Source of the DNA: Tomocerus qinae
Lineage: Eukaryota > Arthropoda > Collembola > Entomobryomorpha > Tomoceridae
Length of the DNA: 64,000 nucleotides
NCBI GenBank assembly: GCA_020055645.1
Contig: JAECZT010000011.1
Span: 62,001 to 126,000, forward strand
Direction: 5' to 3'
Positions 26,420 to 37,300 of the stretch are shown here, in pieces. A program made the translations under genes and the position numbers. Position 1 is the first letter of the stretch, and every line of letters begins with the position of its first letter. Below the pieces are notes generated by a model. That model was given only the letters and a program-made list of their open reading frames with translations, searched no databases and was not told the DNA's origin.

Positions 26420-26428
26420 TCCCCTTTC
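26420..26428 (-). other. Polypurine tract (putative plus-strand primer site)
   Basis: GAAAGGGGA on the minus strand directly precedes the TG start of LTR-like copy A2. It is short but ideally placed. Confidence 0.5.
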
Positions 26429-27060
26429 ATATAACTTTTCTTGAACTTCACTCTCGGTCTTGAATGACATTCCTCTCTCGAAGTGAAATCAGCAATCCTT
26501 CCGCTACTGTTGAAACCAACGTAGTAGGCTGCTACTCTTTTCATGTATGCGGCAACGTATCCCGACGTCTGCTATAATTCATCCGCATTCTGCTGCCAAT
26601 CCAAGAAGATGCGTTCCTGTGTCATGTACTCTATGCTGCTGCTTGTAGTAGGATGCATTCCTTCTCCTGTTAGGCTTATAAGGTACAACCGAGGGTGGTT
26701 GCACTTATTTGAGTAATCTGGATCTGACTATGCTGATTCGCATAGAGCAGTACCCAGAACTTAGTTTTTTTATTTGTTAATATGCACTGTGTACTATTAT
26801 ATATCTATACCTAGTAATAGTTCTATGAATGTAACTAGAAACTAGACGCTTACCTTTGTAATCCCTATTATACATTCCTAAAGTCCCGTTAATCCCTAAA
26901 AATCAATATTACTTAATTTTCCTAAAATATTGTCTAACCTAATGAGGGTCAATGAGATGCATCCAGCAATCGGCCATAAGAGCCCATGCATTCACTTTTG
27001 CTGTCTTAATCTCCTAAAATTAAATATTAATGAGGGACTTGCATCCAATTATGGGATGCC
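26429..27060. other. Decayed internal or unrelated sequence, no gene recognised
   Basis: If the Copia model holds, this interval should contain integrase, reverse transcriptase or RNase H. I could not read any of their motifs in the minus-strand frames, so pol has been lost or replaced. AT-rich throughout, with an eight-T run near 26764. Confidence 0.4.
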
Positions 27061-27260
27061 GAAAGACAAAGGACCTCGAAGCCTATAAAAGGTCTTCGAG
27101 CTCCTCAGTCGGGATCACTCATGTTCTGTAAGTTGCCTGGACAACTTTGTGGACCTCTGTTTGTTGGAAGTATCTTTCGATACTAGTACGGCCTTGTCTT
27201 GGAGATTGCGAGCCAATCTGCTCAGGTCGCCCCAATACCTTTTCTTGCGTGGAAGTTGAT
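27061..27260 (+). promoter_or_regulatory. Core-promoter-like block (TATA box within an inverted repeat)
   Basis: TATAAAAG at 27084-27091 sits between ctcgaag (27074-27080) and cttcgag (27094-27100), an exact 7-bp inverted repeat. About 25 bp downstream is ctcagtcgggatcac, an arrangement often seen at the transcription start of LTR retrotransposons. The orientation is opposite to the Copia-like remnant, so this would be part of a different element. No associated open frame follows. Confidence 0.35.
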
Positions 27261-27777
27261 ATCGTCAACTAGTCGTAAGTTCCCCCTCTATTATTTAAGT
27301 TTACTAATTGTTATTCGACCTACTACTATGACATAAAAAATTTTGTCTAAAATTATTTTGTAAATTGGATAAATTAATTTGAAAAGTGTCATAATTATTC
27401 GAAGCAGCCATGACGAAGAATGCGAAACCGGTCGCTGTATAATAAATCAAAATTTTTATTAAATTAGAACCCAAACAAAAGGACTTAGTGTTTTGATTTT
27501 TTCTCATCAAAATTAACAACCATCAAAGCGAGAAAAACGAAGTTTGTAAGTTAGTTAGTAATTAGAACTTAGTATTTGGTAAGTAAGTATTAGTGATAGT
27601 TAGTAAGAGTCTTGTATTGTATTATTGTCCAAGTTCCTCAATAGTCAATAATATTTGTTCCTCTTACCTTACAATCCAATTACCTGTGTTGCGTGTACAC
27701 TCTCTCTACCTCACCTAGGGTTTCCTGGCTAGTTGTAGTACTTCGATACGTTGCATGCCTGTTCCATATTTAGGTTA
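27261..27777. other. AT-rich non-coding stretch with one GAAACCGGTCG-type motif
   Basis: No gene was seen. At 27411-27434 the sequence tgacgaagaatgcgaaaccg followed by gtcg resembles a motif common in Penelope-like and related elements. An aataaa follows at about 27440. Confidence 0.3.
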
Positions 27778-27830
27778 ACCATTGTCACCACCATTGTCAC
27801 CACCATTGTCACCATCATTTACACCACCAT
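27778..27830. repeat. 15-bp tandem repeat, about 3.4 copies
   Basis: The unit is accattgtcaccacc; the last copy is diverged (accatcatttacacc). Confidence 0.9.
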
Positions 27831-27936
27831 CCTAAGCTCTCCTTTTCTTAAGATAGTCCTGTGCTTGTCATCCCGATTCATCCTTATCCTAAGCATTAGC
27901 CCATTTGGCAATATTTCGCCTTAATAATTATTACTG

Positions 27937-29235
27937 TCATAGGCTGCTCAATCCTTCTATTGATGAAATCCAAGGTAATTTATCGAGTCCAATTACCTGC
28001 TGCTCTGTTTTTCTCCATATGTCAGGGCTGTCACCTGAACATTGTGCAATGATGTGCAATATAGCCAATAATAAATGCATCAAGTTCCATTTTGACGCAT
28101 TGGCTGCATTTCCCGCGTTCTGGGTGCTAGGAGGAACATCTCTAGTCTCCACTAGAGGTAGCTGCTGATGTCCTGGTTGCTCGACTGGACCTTCCTCAGC
28201 GTCTTCAAAGATATCCTCTTCCTCCTCTGTCAATTCAACGGTCTGGGGTGCTCGTGCTGGTTGAATTTTATTTGTGTAATGACGTTGTCCGTAAACCAAC
28301 ATGGTTTTGTATTCTTCTTGTGGCTCATCTTCATCAAACGGATACTCCTCGTCATCTTCTTCCTGTTGTTCATAGCGTTCCTGGGTTCTCCGGGGGTTGC
28401 GGCATTCCTCATCGCCTCTCCAGTGACCAGGCTCATTACAGTCAAAACATGCTCCAGGCTTTCCTTGTGCTGGTCTGGATGATCTATCCCCTTTAAACTG
28501 AGTTCCCGAATTTTTCATGTATCCTGAGAATCCTTGTCTTGGTTCACTCCTGTTTCAATAAGCTTGTTCTGACATCCTGGATTTCTCATTCTTGTGCCAA
28601 AAAGCTCTCTCAGGGGTTGTGGCTGCCTCCTGTAGCTTCCAGTTTTCCATTCTGGTCTCGTGTTTCTTCAGCATCTGGATCATGTTGGGAAGTGTCTTCT
28701 GTGAAGAAGGTAAAATGTCCCAAATCGAAATAAACGAATTATAATCTGGACCAGTTAACTTGTGTGTGACCCTTGAAATCACAGTCGCCGTGGTGATTGA
28801 TGTATTTCCCAATCCGATAAGTTGTCCCTTTATCGTTTGTAGCTTATTGATGAATTCCACCGCATTTCCATATTGACACTGGGTAGTATAAAATTTGTCA
28901 ATCAAATCGTCTTGTGACCAGACGGTGGACTGGCCAAACGTATTTTCCAACGTTGTCCACATATCATTAATTGAGTTTGCCGAAAAGATGTGGCACACGA
29001 CGTTTTCTTCCACGGTTTGCAGCATGACGCTCATGGCTGCACAGTCTTTCTTGTCCCATTCAATTTGTAAAGCAACATCTGTTGCGTGTCTGGGTTCAGT
29101 TCCGTTGACGACCTTGAATATCCCGGCGGGGACAAAAATGTTCTTCACGTTTAATTTCCAAAAAGGGAAATTGTCGCTAGCTGACAGCTTCTTGATTCCA
29201 GCGACATCTAGTTTGTAATTCTTCGTCGTCGTCAT
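27937..29235 (-). pseudogene. gag: Ty1/copia-type Gag polyprotein remnant with one in-frame stop
   Basis: Gag forms the particle that packages retrotransposon RNA. The first part (29235-28555, 226 residues from an ATG in the context ATAATGACG) is a Copia-type Gag domain of the UBN2 kind: FPFWKLNVKNIF near the start, then WDKKDCAAMSVML, VVCHIFSANSINDMWTTLE, LIDKFYTTQCQ and FINKLQTIKGQLIGLG. A TGA at 28555-28557 interrupts it. The same frame stays open afterwards and reaches a second segment (28518-27937, 193 residues from its first Met) with a zinc knuckle at residues 24-39 (Cys24, Cys27, His32, Cys39; genomic 28402-28449). The spacing is CX2CX4HX6C rather than the usual final X4. A very acidic stretch follows (residues about 51-66). 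No protease, integrase, RT or RNase H follows. It is either a dead copy or a gag-only non-autonomous element; the single stop argues for recent decay. Confidence 0.8.
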
Positions 29236-29361
29236 AATGTTTCAAAAAACAGTTGCAATCCAAAATTCGGCAAAAAATAGGCTCGAGCTACCAAAAATAT
29301 GGTCTTCCAAAGATATGGGGCGCCCTCCGGAAACAGGATCTAGTATACACCAGTTTCGACG
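29236..29361 (-). other. Putative leader between LTR remnant and gag
   Basis: This is the 126 bp upstream of the Gag start on the minus strand. It contains TTTTGGTAGCTCGAGCC (reverse complement of about 29281-29297), vaguely like a Copia primer-binding site (TGGTAGCAGAGC type), but the match is imperfect. Confidence 0.25.
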
Positions 29362-29434
29362 TTTCGGGTCTCCGGTAGGTCCCTTCAATTTGTCGGATAT
29401 TCATAGCCTAAACATCCGGTCAAGTATAAGGCAG
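29362..29434. repeat. 73-bp direct repeat flanking the Gag remnant, right copy
   Basis: One mismatch against 26099-26171. Together the copies bracket the Gag pseudogene over 3.3 kb. A remnant of the 5' LTR is the simplest reading. Confidence 0.9.
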
Positions 29435-29672
29435 TTTACATTTTAAACTTTTTCATGAAACCTTCTTGACATTTGCTTCAAAATTGGCAAAAGTCCTGGC
29501 CCGAATGGTCGGAATGGCAAAAGGATTGGCTAGGCTGCATCCGAGAAAATTGTCGATATTCATCCCAGTTTATAAATACACATTTTATATTTTAAACTGT
29601 TGAAATCTTGACAAAATTTGGACAAATGTTCAATCATTGCTGACGCCAAATCATATAAGAAAATTGATAAGC
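29435..29672. other. Intervening AT-rich sequence, no gene
   Basis: No coding frame, RNA or repeat partner was seen between the 73-bp repeat and the inverted-repeat arm. Confidence 0.4.
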
Positions 29673-29730
29673 ATTTTGTTATTTTAAGTATTGCACTACT
29701 GTCGAATGTTTGCATATCTCCGTATACAGG

Positions 29731-29968
29731 TCAAGGATGTATTGAGGGATGGGCTTTACGGGCTGAAGCCCCCCCCTCGAAATGCAAGAAAAGAGGATTT
29801 TTTTCTCAAATAGCAAAAATTTCGCGCTCCGAGCGACTATTTGCCTTTTTTAACTCATTTCCGTCAAAAAATTCCAAAACATTTCCCCGCTACGCGCGAA
29901 GATGTATAATTAAAATACCTATTGGAAATCTTATCCCCCTCCGAAACTCAGTTCTAAATACTTGATAG
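29731..29968. mobile_element. 238-bp insertion with 7-bp target-site duplication
   Basis: It is flanked by atacagg at 29724-29730 and 29969-29975, where the uninterrupted left arm has one copy of a similar site. The ends read tcaaggatgtattg and aaatacttgatag, so TCAAG/CTTGA may be short terminal inverted repeats. It contains gggctgaagccccccc-type and cgcgctccgagcg palindromes and no coding capacity. A MITE or SINE-like element is likely. Confidence 0.65.
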
Positions 29969-30010
29969 ATACAGGTAGCTTGTCGGTTGGTAGGGCTATG
30001 GGTTTCAGCT

Positions 30011-30681
30011 ATGTATGAATGTTATATGGGGTGTACTGCCTCAGTACACAGTGATAGTACTGACCGCAGACCTCATTACGGGCTTATTGCCAACTCCCTC
30101 AACACTGGTATTGTTTGTTAATTAATACCCGCGAGAAGCCAAAGGCTGTTATTTACGAGTCACTGCTGTAGGACTGTTATTGGAAGTCTACCAGCCCCAA
30201 CAAAGACAGGTTATCCAAGCTACTCTCGTAGTCGAGACGAGGTATCCATGTGATGGCCCTTGTAATTGCGGGTTCGTACTTGTTCCACATTAACAACTCA
30301 AACACTCGCCTTTAAACAGCATTCGGCCAGCACCCAGCCAAAGAATCGAACTGACAATGGAAGCACGCATTTATTACTCAGACGGATTACTCTACCAAAC
30401 CAACGTGGCTGGGTGGGTTTCGGCCAAAGCCTCGGCCTTCTGCTTTAGGTCTTGCCCAACACACTACACAGTTTAGATGGGAAAACAGTGGCGGCGTCCC
30501 ACAGAACTGTCATTCACCTTAACTAACAGCCTAAAATAACCAATCACATGCATAAACTCTATTGTTTATGTGATTAGCACTTCTAACACTTCTGTGGGTC
30601 GCCTCTGATAGGCAATTAACCAACTGCAAGGCTCGTTTCCTGCTTCTAATCTATATACTAGGTACTATAATATAATTCTGT
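30011..30681. mobile_element. 671-bp insertion with 10-bp imperfect target-site duplication and tRNA-like head
   Basis: It is flanked by ggtttcagct (30001-30010) and ggtttcggct (30682-30691), where the other arm reads gggtttcgtctaac without interruption. The body has no open frame of note. It includes a tRNA-like segment on the minus strand (30332-30414), which suggests a SINE or a non-autonomous element that captured one. Confidence 0.6.
30332..30414 (-). ncRNA. tRNA-like sequence (probable SINE head or tRNA pseudogene)
   Basis: On the minus strand 83 nt begin acccagcca and end tggctgggt, a perfect 9-bp terminal stem. Inside, tggtttggtagagtaa resembles the Pol III A box, and agttcgattct resembles the B box (GGTTCGANTCC) at the expected distance. 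The anticodon and T stems pair poorly, so it is not a functional tRNA. A tRNA-derived SINE promoter fits the flanking target-site duplication. Confidence 0.5.
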
Positions 30682-30798
30682 GGTTTCGGCTAACATTAAA
30701 AGCATATTTTGTTTGAATTTCGAAATATTTCAAACTTTCGAATTAATTCAGGAACAGCCCCCTTAATATGGAGAGAACTTGTAGTATACAGCCCCTGT

Positions 30799-31323
30799 AC
30801 GTTCACCTTTTGTTACTGTGAGTCAAGAGATTAGAATCGATACATTTGAGTTTTATTTGGTAAATGACTATGGTAACTGAAAATCAGAAGGACGATTTAT
30901 GACGTCATTATCTGACTAGCACATTCAATTCGCCTTTGTGACTGTATGTGTATATAAAATGTATAAAAGCTTAACTAAAAATTAGTTTCGACTGCAATAT
31001 TTCCGAAACTAGAGATAGGAACATCGTAAAACTTACTTATGTCCTTCATCAGTATGCAATCTGTGACTGATCAAAATTTCATGTGATTTCGAGCTTGCAG
31101 TATGTGTGTTTTTTAATTAATTGTTTCGGAATTTTTATTTGCCTATCTTAATACACAATAAAGTTGTCTTCTTAAAAAATTAATTAATCAAGTTTCAGAG
31201 AAAGGAACACGTTGATTTCTACATATATGAGGCTTAAATATATAAGCATCAAGCACAACAAATTTCAGCACTATATTCGTGTGCAGTCACAATTTTTTAA
31301 AGGGCCAAACATTAACCGTAATT
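30799..31323. other. Right outer part of the insertion, AT-rich, no gene
   Basis: It contains tgacgtca (30900-30907, mirrored on the left), two TATA-like words (tatataaaatg, tataaaagc) near 30952-30970, an inverted repeat agtttcg/cgaaact (30984-30990 and 31004-31010), and aataaa near 31157. No open frame links these signals. Confidence 0.4.
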
Positions 31324-31339
31324 CCGGATATATTTCTTT

Positions 31340-34300
31340 GTCAAATCATTTTTGAAAGTTTGAAATGCTAAAAATGCAAAACAAATCGCTATATCCTCCA
31401 AATTTGTTCCTTCTCATCTCCACAAAAAGTTTCAAAATAATCGGTGAAATACTTTATGAGAAGCTACGTTTTGAAATTTTTGAATTTTACCTTATCCGTC
31501 TCATGTTAAAATCTGACTTTCAAAAAATTATAAAACGATTTCTATAAGACCAAATGTTGTAAAATGTGCATTAGAGATTGTGACAATGAGGAGTACACGT
31601 AGTTAAAATTTCAAACAAATCTAATGGGAATTAGATGTACTTGCACAACAAAAGTTATACTCACGCTATCGTTTATATTATATATTACGATATGCAACAT
31701 TCGGAATTAGAGTTGGTCCTAGACCCCTCAACCAACATCTCCTTGTGTTCCGGAAGGTCCAATCATTCTATAAACATATAATAATATATGATAATACAGC
31801 AGCTATAGCATAGAACTACAGTCCGCGATTTATTTTCGAATAATGACGGACTCTGTTCTTGGGCTTCTTATACATGTAAATTTTTCAAATCATTTTTAAA
31901 AGTTTGAAATGCTAAAATTGTAAAACAAATCTCTACAGTCTCCAAATTTGTTCGTTCTCATCTCCTGAAAAAGTTTCAAAATAATCGGTGAAATACTTTA
32001 TGAGAAGCTACGTTTTGAAATTTTTGAATTTTTTCCTATCCGTTTCATGTTAAAATCTGACTTTCAAAAAATCATAAAACGATTTCTATAAGACCAAATG
32101 TTGTAAAATGTGCATTGGAGATTGTGACAATGAGGAGTACATGTAGATAAAATTTCAAACAAATCTAATGGGAATTAGATGTACTTGTACAACAAAAAAT
32201 ATACTCACGCTGTCGGTTATAGTATATATTACTATATGCAAAATTCGGCATTAGATTTGGTCCTAGACCCCTCAACCAACATCGCCTTGTGTTCTGGAAG
32301 GTCCAATCATTCTATAAACATGTATATGATAATACAGCAGCCATAGCGGAGAACTACAGTCCGTGATTTCTATACGAATAATGACGCACTCTGTTCTTGT
32401 GCTTCTTTAACATGTAAATTTTTCAAATCATTTTTAAAAGTTTGAAATGCTAAAATTGTAAAACAAATCTCTATAGCCTCCAAATTTGTTCCTTCTCATC
32501 TCCTCAAAAAGTTTCAAAATGATAGGTGAAATACCTTTTGAGAAGCTACGTTTTGAAATTTTAGAATTTTTCCCTATCCGTTTCATGTTAAAATCTGACT
32601 TTCAAAAAATGATAAAACCATTTCTATAAGACCAAATGTTGTAAAATGTGCATTGGAGATTGTGACAATGAAAAGTACATGTAGTTAAAATTTCAAACAA
32701 ATCTAATGGGAATTAGATGTACTTGTACAACAAAAGTTATACTCACGCTGTCGTTTATATTATATATTACGATATGCAAAATTCGGTATTAGAGTTGGTC
32801 CTAGACCCCTCAACCAACATCGCCTTGTGTTCCGGAAGGTCCAATCATTCTATAAACATATATATGATAATAGAGCAGCCATAGCGAAGAACTACAGTCC
32901 GCGATTTATTTTCGAATAATGACGGACTCTGTTCTTGGGTTTCTTATACATGTAAATTTTTCTAATCATTTTTAAAGGTTTGAAATGCTTAAAGCGTAAA
33001 ACAAATCTCTATAGCCTCCAAATTTGTTCCTTCTCATCTCCTCAAAAAGTTTCATAATGATCGGTGAAATACTTTATGAGAAGCTACGTTTTGAAATTTT
33101 TGAATTTTTCCCTATCCGTTTCATGTTAAAATCTGACTTTCAAAAAATCATAAAAGGATTTTTATAATACCAAATGTTGTAAAAATGTGCATTGGAGTTT
33201 GTTACCATGAGGAGTACATGTAGTTAAAATTTCAAACAAATCTAATGGGAATTAGATGTACTTGCACAACAAAAGTTATACTCACGCTGTCGTTTATATT
33301 ATATATTACGATATGCAAAATTCGGAATTAGAGTTGGTCCTAGTACCCTCAACCATTATCGCCTTGTGTTCTGGAAGGTCCAATCATTCTATAAACATAT
33401 ATATGATAATACAGCAGCCATAGCGAAGAACTACAGTCCGCGATTTGTTTTCGAATAATGACGGACTCTGTTCTTGGGCTTCTTATACATGTAAATTTTT
33501 CTAATCATTTTTAAAGGTTTGAAATGCTTAAAGTGTAAAACAAATCTCTATAGCCTCCAAATTTGTTCCTTCTCATCTCCTCAAAAAGTTTCATAATGAT
33601 CGGTGAAATACTTTATGAGAAGCTACGTTTTGAAATTTTTGAATTTTTCCCTATCCGTTTCATGTTAAAATCTGACTTTCAAAAAATCATAAAAGGATTT
33701 TTATAATACCAAATGTTGTAAAAATGTGCATTGGAGTTTGTTACCATGAGGAGTACATGTAGTTAAAATTTCAACCAAATCTAATGGGAATTAGATGTAC
33801 TTGCACAACAAAAGTTATACTCACGCTGTCGTTTATATTATATATTACGATATGCAAAATTCGGAATTAGAGTTGGTCCTAGTACCCTCAACCATTATCG
33901 CCTTGTGTTCTGGAAGGTCCAATCATTCTATAAACATATATATGATAATACAGCAGCCATAGCGAAGAACTACAGTCCGCGATTTGTTTTCGAATAATGA
34001 CGGACTCTGTTCTTGGGCTTCTTATACATGTAAATTTTTCTAATCATTTTTAAAGGTTTGAAATGCTTAAAGTGTAAAACAAATCTCTATAGCCTCCAAA
34101 TTTGTTCCTTCTCATCTCCTCAAAAAGTTTCATAATGATCGGTGAAATAGTTTATGAGAAGCTACGTTTTGAAATTTTTGAATTTTATCCTATCCGTTTC
34201 ATGTTTAAATCTGACTTTCAAAAAATCATAAAAGGATTTTTATAATACCAAATGTTGTAAAAATGTGCATTGGAGTTTGTGACCATGAGGAGTACATGTA

Positions 34301-37300
34301 GTTAAAATTTCAAACAAATCTAATGGGAATTAGATGTACTTGCACAACAAAAGTTATACTCACGCTGTCGTTTATATTATATATTACGATATGCAAAATT
34401 CGGAATTAGAGTTGGTCCTAGACCCATCAACCAACATCGCCTTGTGTTCCGGAAGGTCCAATCATTCTATAAATTATATATGATAATAGAGCAGCCATAG
34501 CGGAGAACTACAGTCCGCGATTTATTTTCGAATAATGACGCACTCTGTTCTCGGGCTTCTTATACATGTAAATTTTTCAAATCATTTTTAAAAGTTTGAA
34601 ATGCTAAAATTGTAAAACAAATCTCTATAGCCTCCAAATTTGTTCCTTCTCATCTCCTCAAAAAGTTTCAAAATGATCGGTGAAATACTTTATGAGAAGC
34701 TACGTTTTGAAATTTTAGAATTTTTCCCTATTAGTTTCATGTTAAAATCTGACTTTCAAAAAATCATAAAACGATTTCTTTGAGATTAAATGTTGTAAAA
34801 ATGTGCATTGGAGTTTGTGACCGTAAGGATTATATGTAGATAAAATTTCAAACAAATCTAATGGGAATTAGATGTACTTGCACAACAAAAGTTATACTCA
34901 CGCTGTCGTTTATATTATATATTACGATATGCCAAATTCGGTATTAGAGTTGGTCCTAGACCCCTCAACCAACATCGCCTTGTGTTCCGGAAGGTCCAAT
35001 CATTCTATAAATTATATATGATAATAGAGCAGCCATAGCGGAGAACTACAGTCCGCGATTTATTTTCGAATAATGACGCACTCTGTTCTCGGGCTTCTTA
35101 TACATGTAAATTTTTCAAATCATTTTTAAAAGTTTGAAATGCTAAAATTGTAAAACAAATCTCTATAGCCTCCTAATTTGTTCCTTCTCATCTCCTCAAA
35201 AAGTTTCAAAATGATCGGTGAAATACTTTATGAGAAGCTACGTTTTGAAATTTTAGAATTTTTCCCTATTAGTTTCATGTTAAAATCTGACTTTCAAAAA
35301 ATCATAAAACGATTTCTTTGAGATTAAATGTTGTAAAAATGTGCATTGGAGTTTGTGACCATAAGTAGTATATGTAGATAAAATTTCAAACAAATCTAAT
35401 GGGAATTAGATGTACTTGCACAACAAAAGTTATACTCACGCTGTCGTTTATATTATATATTACGATATGCCAAATTCGGTATTAGAGTTGGTCCTAGACC
35501 CCTCAACCAACATCGCCTTGTGTTCCCGATGATCCAATCATTCTTTAAACATATATATGATAATACAGCAGCCATAGCGGAGAACTACAGTCCGTGATTT
35601 CTATACGAATAATGACGCACTCTGTTCTTGGGCTTCTTATACATGTAAATTTTTCTAATCATTTTTAAAGGTTTGAAATGCTTAAATCGTAAAACAAATC
35701 TCTATAGCCTCCAAATTTGTTCCTTCTCATCTCCTCAAAAAGTTTCAAAATAATCGATGAAATACTTTATGAAAAGCTACGTTTTGAAATTTTAGAATTT
35801 TTCCTTATCCGTTTCATGTTAAAATCTGAGTTTCAAAAAATCATAAAACGATTTCTATAAGACCAAATGTTGTAAAACGTGCATTGTAGGTTGTGACCAT
35901 GAGGAGTACATGTAGTTAAAATTTCAAGCAAATCTAATGGGAATTAGATGTACTTGTACAACAAAAGTTATACTCACGCTGTCGTTTATATTATATATTA
36001 CGATATGCCAAATTCGGTATTAGAGTTGGTCCTAGACCCCTCAACCAACATCGCCTTGTGTTCCCGATGGTCCAATCATTCTTTAAACATATATATGATA
36101 ATACAGCAGCCATAGCGGAGAACTACAGTCCGTGATTTCTATACGAATAATGACGCACTCTGTTCTTGTGCTTCTTATACATGTAAATTTTTCAAATCAT
36201 TTTTAAAAGTTTGAAATGCTAAAATTGAAAAACAAATCTCTATAGCTTCCAAATTTGTTCCTTCTCATCTCCTCAAAAAGTTTCATAATGATCGGTGAAA
36301 TACTTTATGAGAAGCTACGTTTTGAAATTTTTGAATTTTTCCCTATCCGTTTCATGTTAAAATCTGACTTTCAAAAAATCATAAAACGATTTCTTTGAGA
36401 TTAAAAGTTGTAAAAATGTGCATTGGTGTTTGTGACCATGAGGAGTACATGTAGATAAAATTTCAAACAAATCTAATGGGAATTAGATGTACTTGTACAA
36501 CAAAAAATATACTCACGCTGTCGGTTATAGTATATATTGCTATATGCAAAATTCAGTATTAGAGTTGGTCCTAGACCCCTCAATCAACATCGCCTTGTGT
36601 TCTGGAAGGTCCAATCATTCTATAAACATATATATGATAATACAGAAGCCATAGCGGAGAGCTACAGTCCGCGATTTATTTTCGAATAATGACGGACTCT
36701 GTTCTTGGGCTTCTTACACATGTAAATTTTTCAAAACATTTTTAAAAGTTTGAAATGCTTAAATCGTAAAAAAAATCTCTATAGCCTCCAAATTTGTTCC
36801 TTCTCATCTCCTCAAAAAGTTTCATAATGATCGGTGAAATACTTTATGAGAAGCTACGTTTTGAAATTTTTGAATTTTTCCCTATCCGTTTCATGTTAAA
36901 ATCTGACTTTCAAAAAATCATAAAAGGATTTTTATAATACCAAATGTTGTAAAAATGTGCATTGGAGTTTGTGACCATGAGGAGTACATGTAGTTAAAAT
37001 TTCAAACAAATCTAATGGGAATTAGATGTACTTGCACAACAAAAGTTATACTCACGCTGTCGTTTATATTATATATTACGATATGCAAAATTCGGAATTA
37101 GAGTTGGTCCTAGTACCCTCAACCATTATCGCCTTGTGTTCTGGAAGGTCCAATCATTCTATAAACATATATATGATAATACAGCAGCCATAGCGAAGAA
37201 CTACAGTCCGCGATTTATTTTCGAATAATGACGGACTCTGTTCTTGGGCTTCTTATACATGTAAATTTTTCTAATCATTTTTAAAGGTTTGAAATGCTTA

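Larger units (their letters stand above)
29673..30798. repeat. Inverted-repeat arm, right, split by two insertions
   Basis: Segments 29673-29730, 29976-30010 and 30692-30798, joined in that order, are the reverse complement of 24994-25200. The two gaps are separate insertions (29731-29968 and 30011-30681), since the left arm has continuous sequence at both positions. Confidence 0.8.
24827..31339. mobile_element. 6.5-kb composite insertion inside a satellite monomer
   Basis: The satellite monomer is interrupted between ttatacgtgtaaa and tcaaatcattttt. Only about four to five T residues of the expected monomer are missing at the join, so the intervening DNA is an insertion and not an array boundary. 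Its ends form an imperfect inverted repeat: aaagcacaatatccgg at 24827-24842 against ccggatatatttcttt at 31324-31339 (about 12 of 16 positions pair). Internally it holds long inverted-repeat arms, Copia-like remnants and smaller insertions. No transposase was recognised, so the primary element's class is unknown. Long TIRs fit a cut-and-paste or foldback element. Confidence 0.75.

Noticed and set aside
28168-28482. Plus-strand open frames opposite the Gag remnant
   Set aside because: They are antisense shadows of the Gag frame, which has recognisable Copia Gag residues and a zinc knuckle.
31365-31547. Recurring frame of about 60 codons in the 538-bp monomer (IGEILYEKLRFEIFEFFP)
   Set aside because: Frequently broken by stops and indels in sister monomers, no domain resemblance, and strong AT bias. 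Conservation follows the satellite DNA as a whole.
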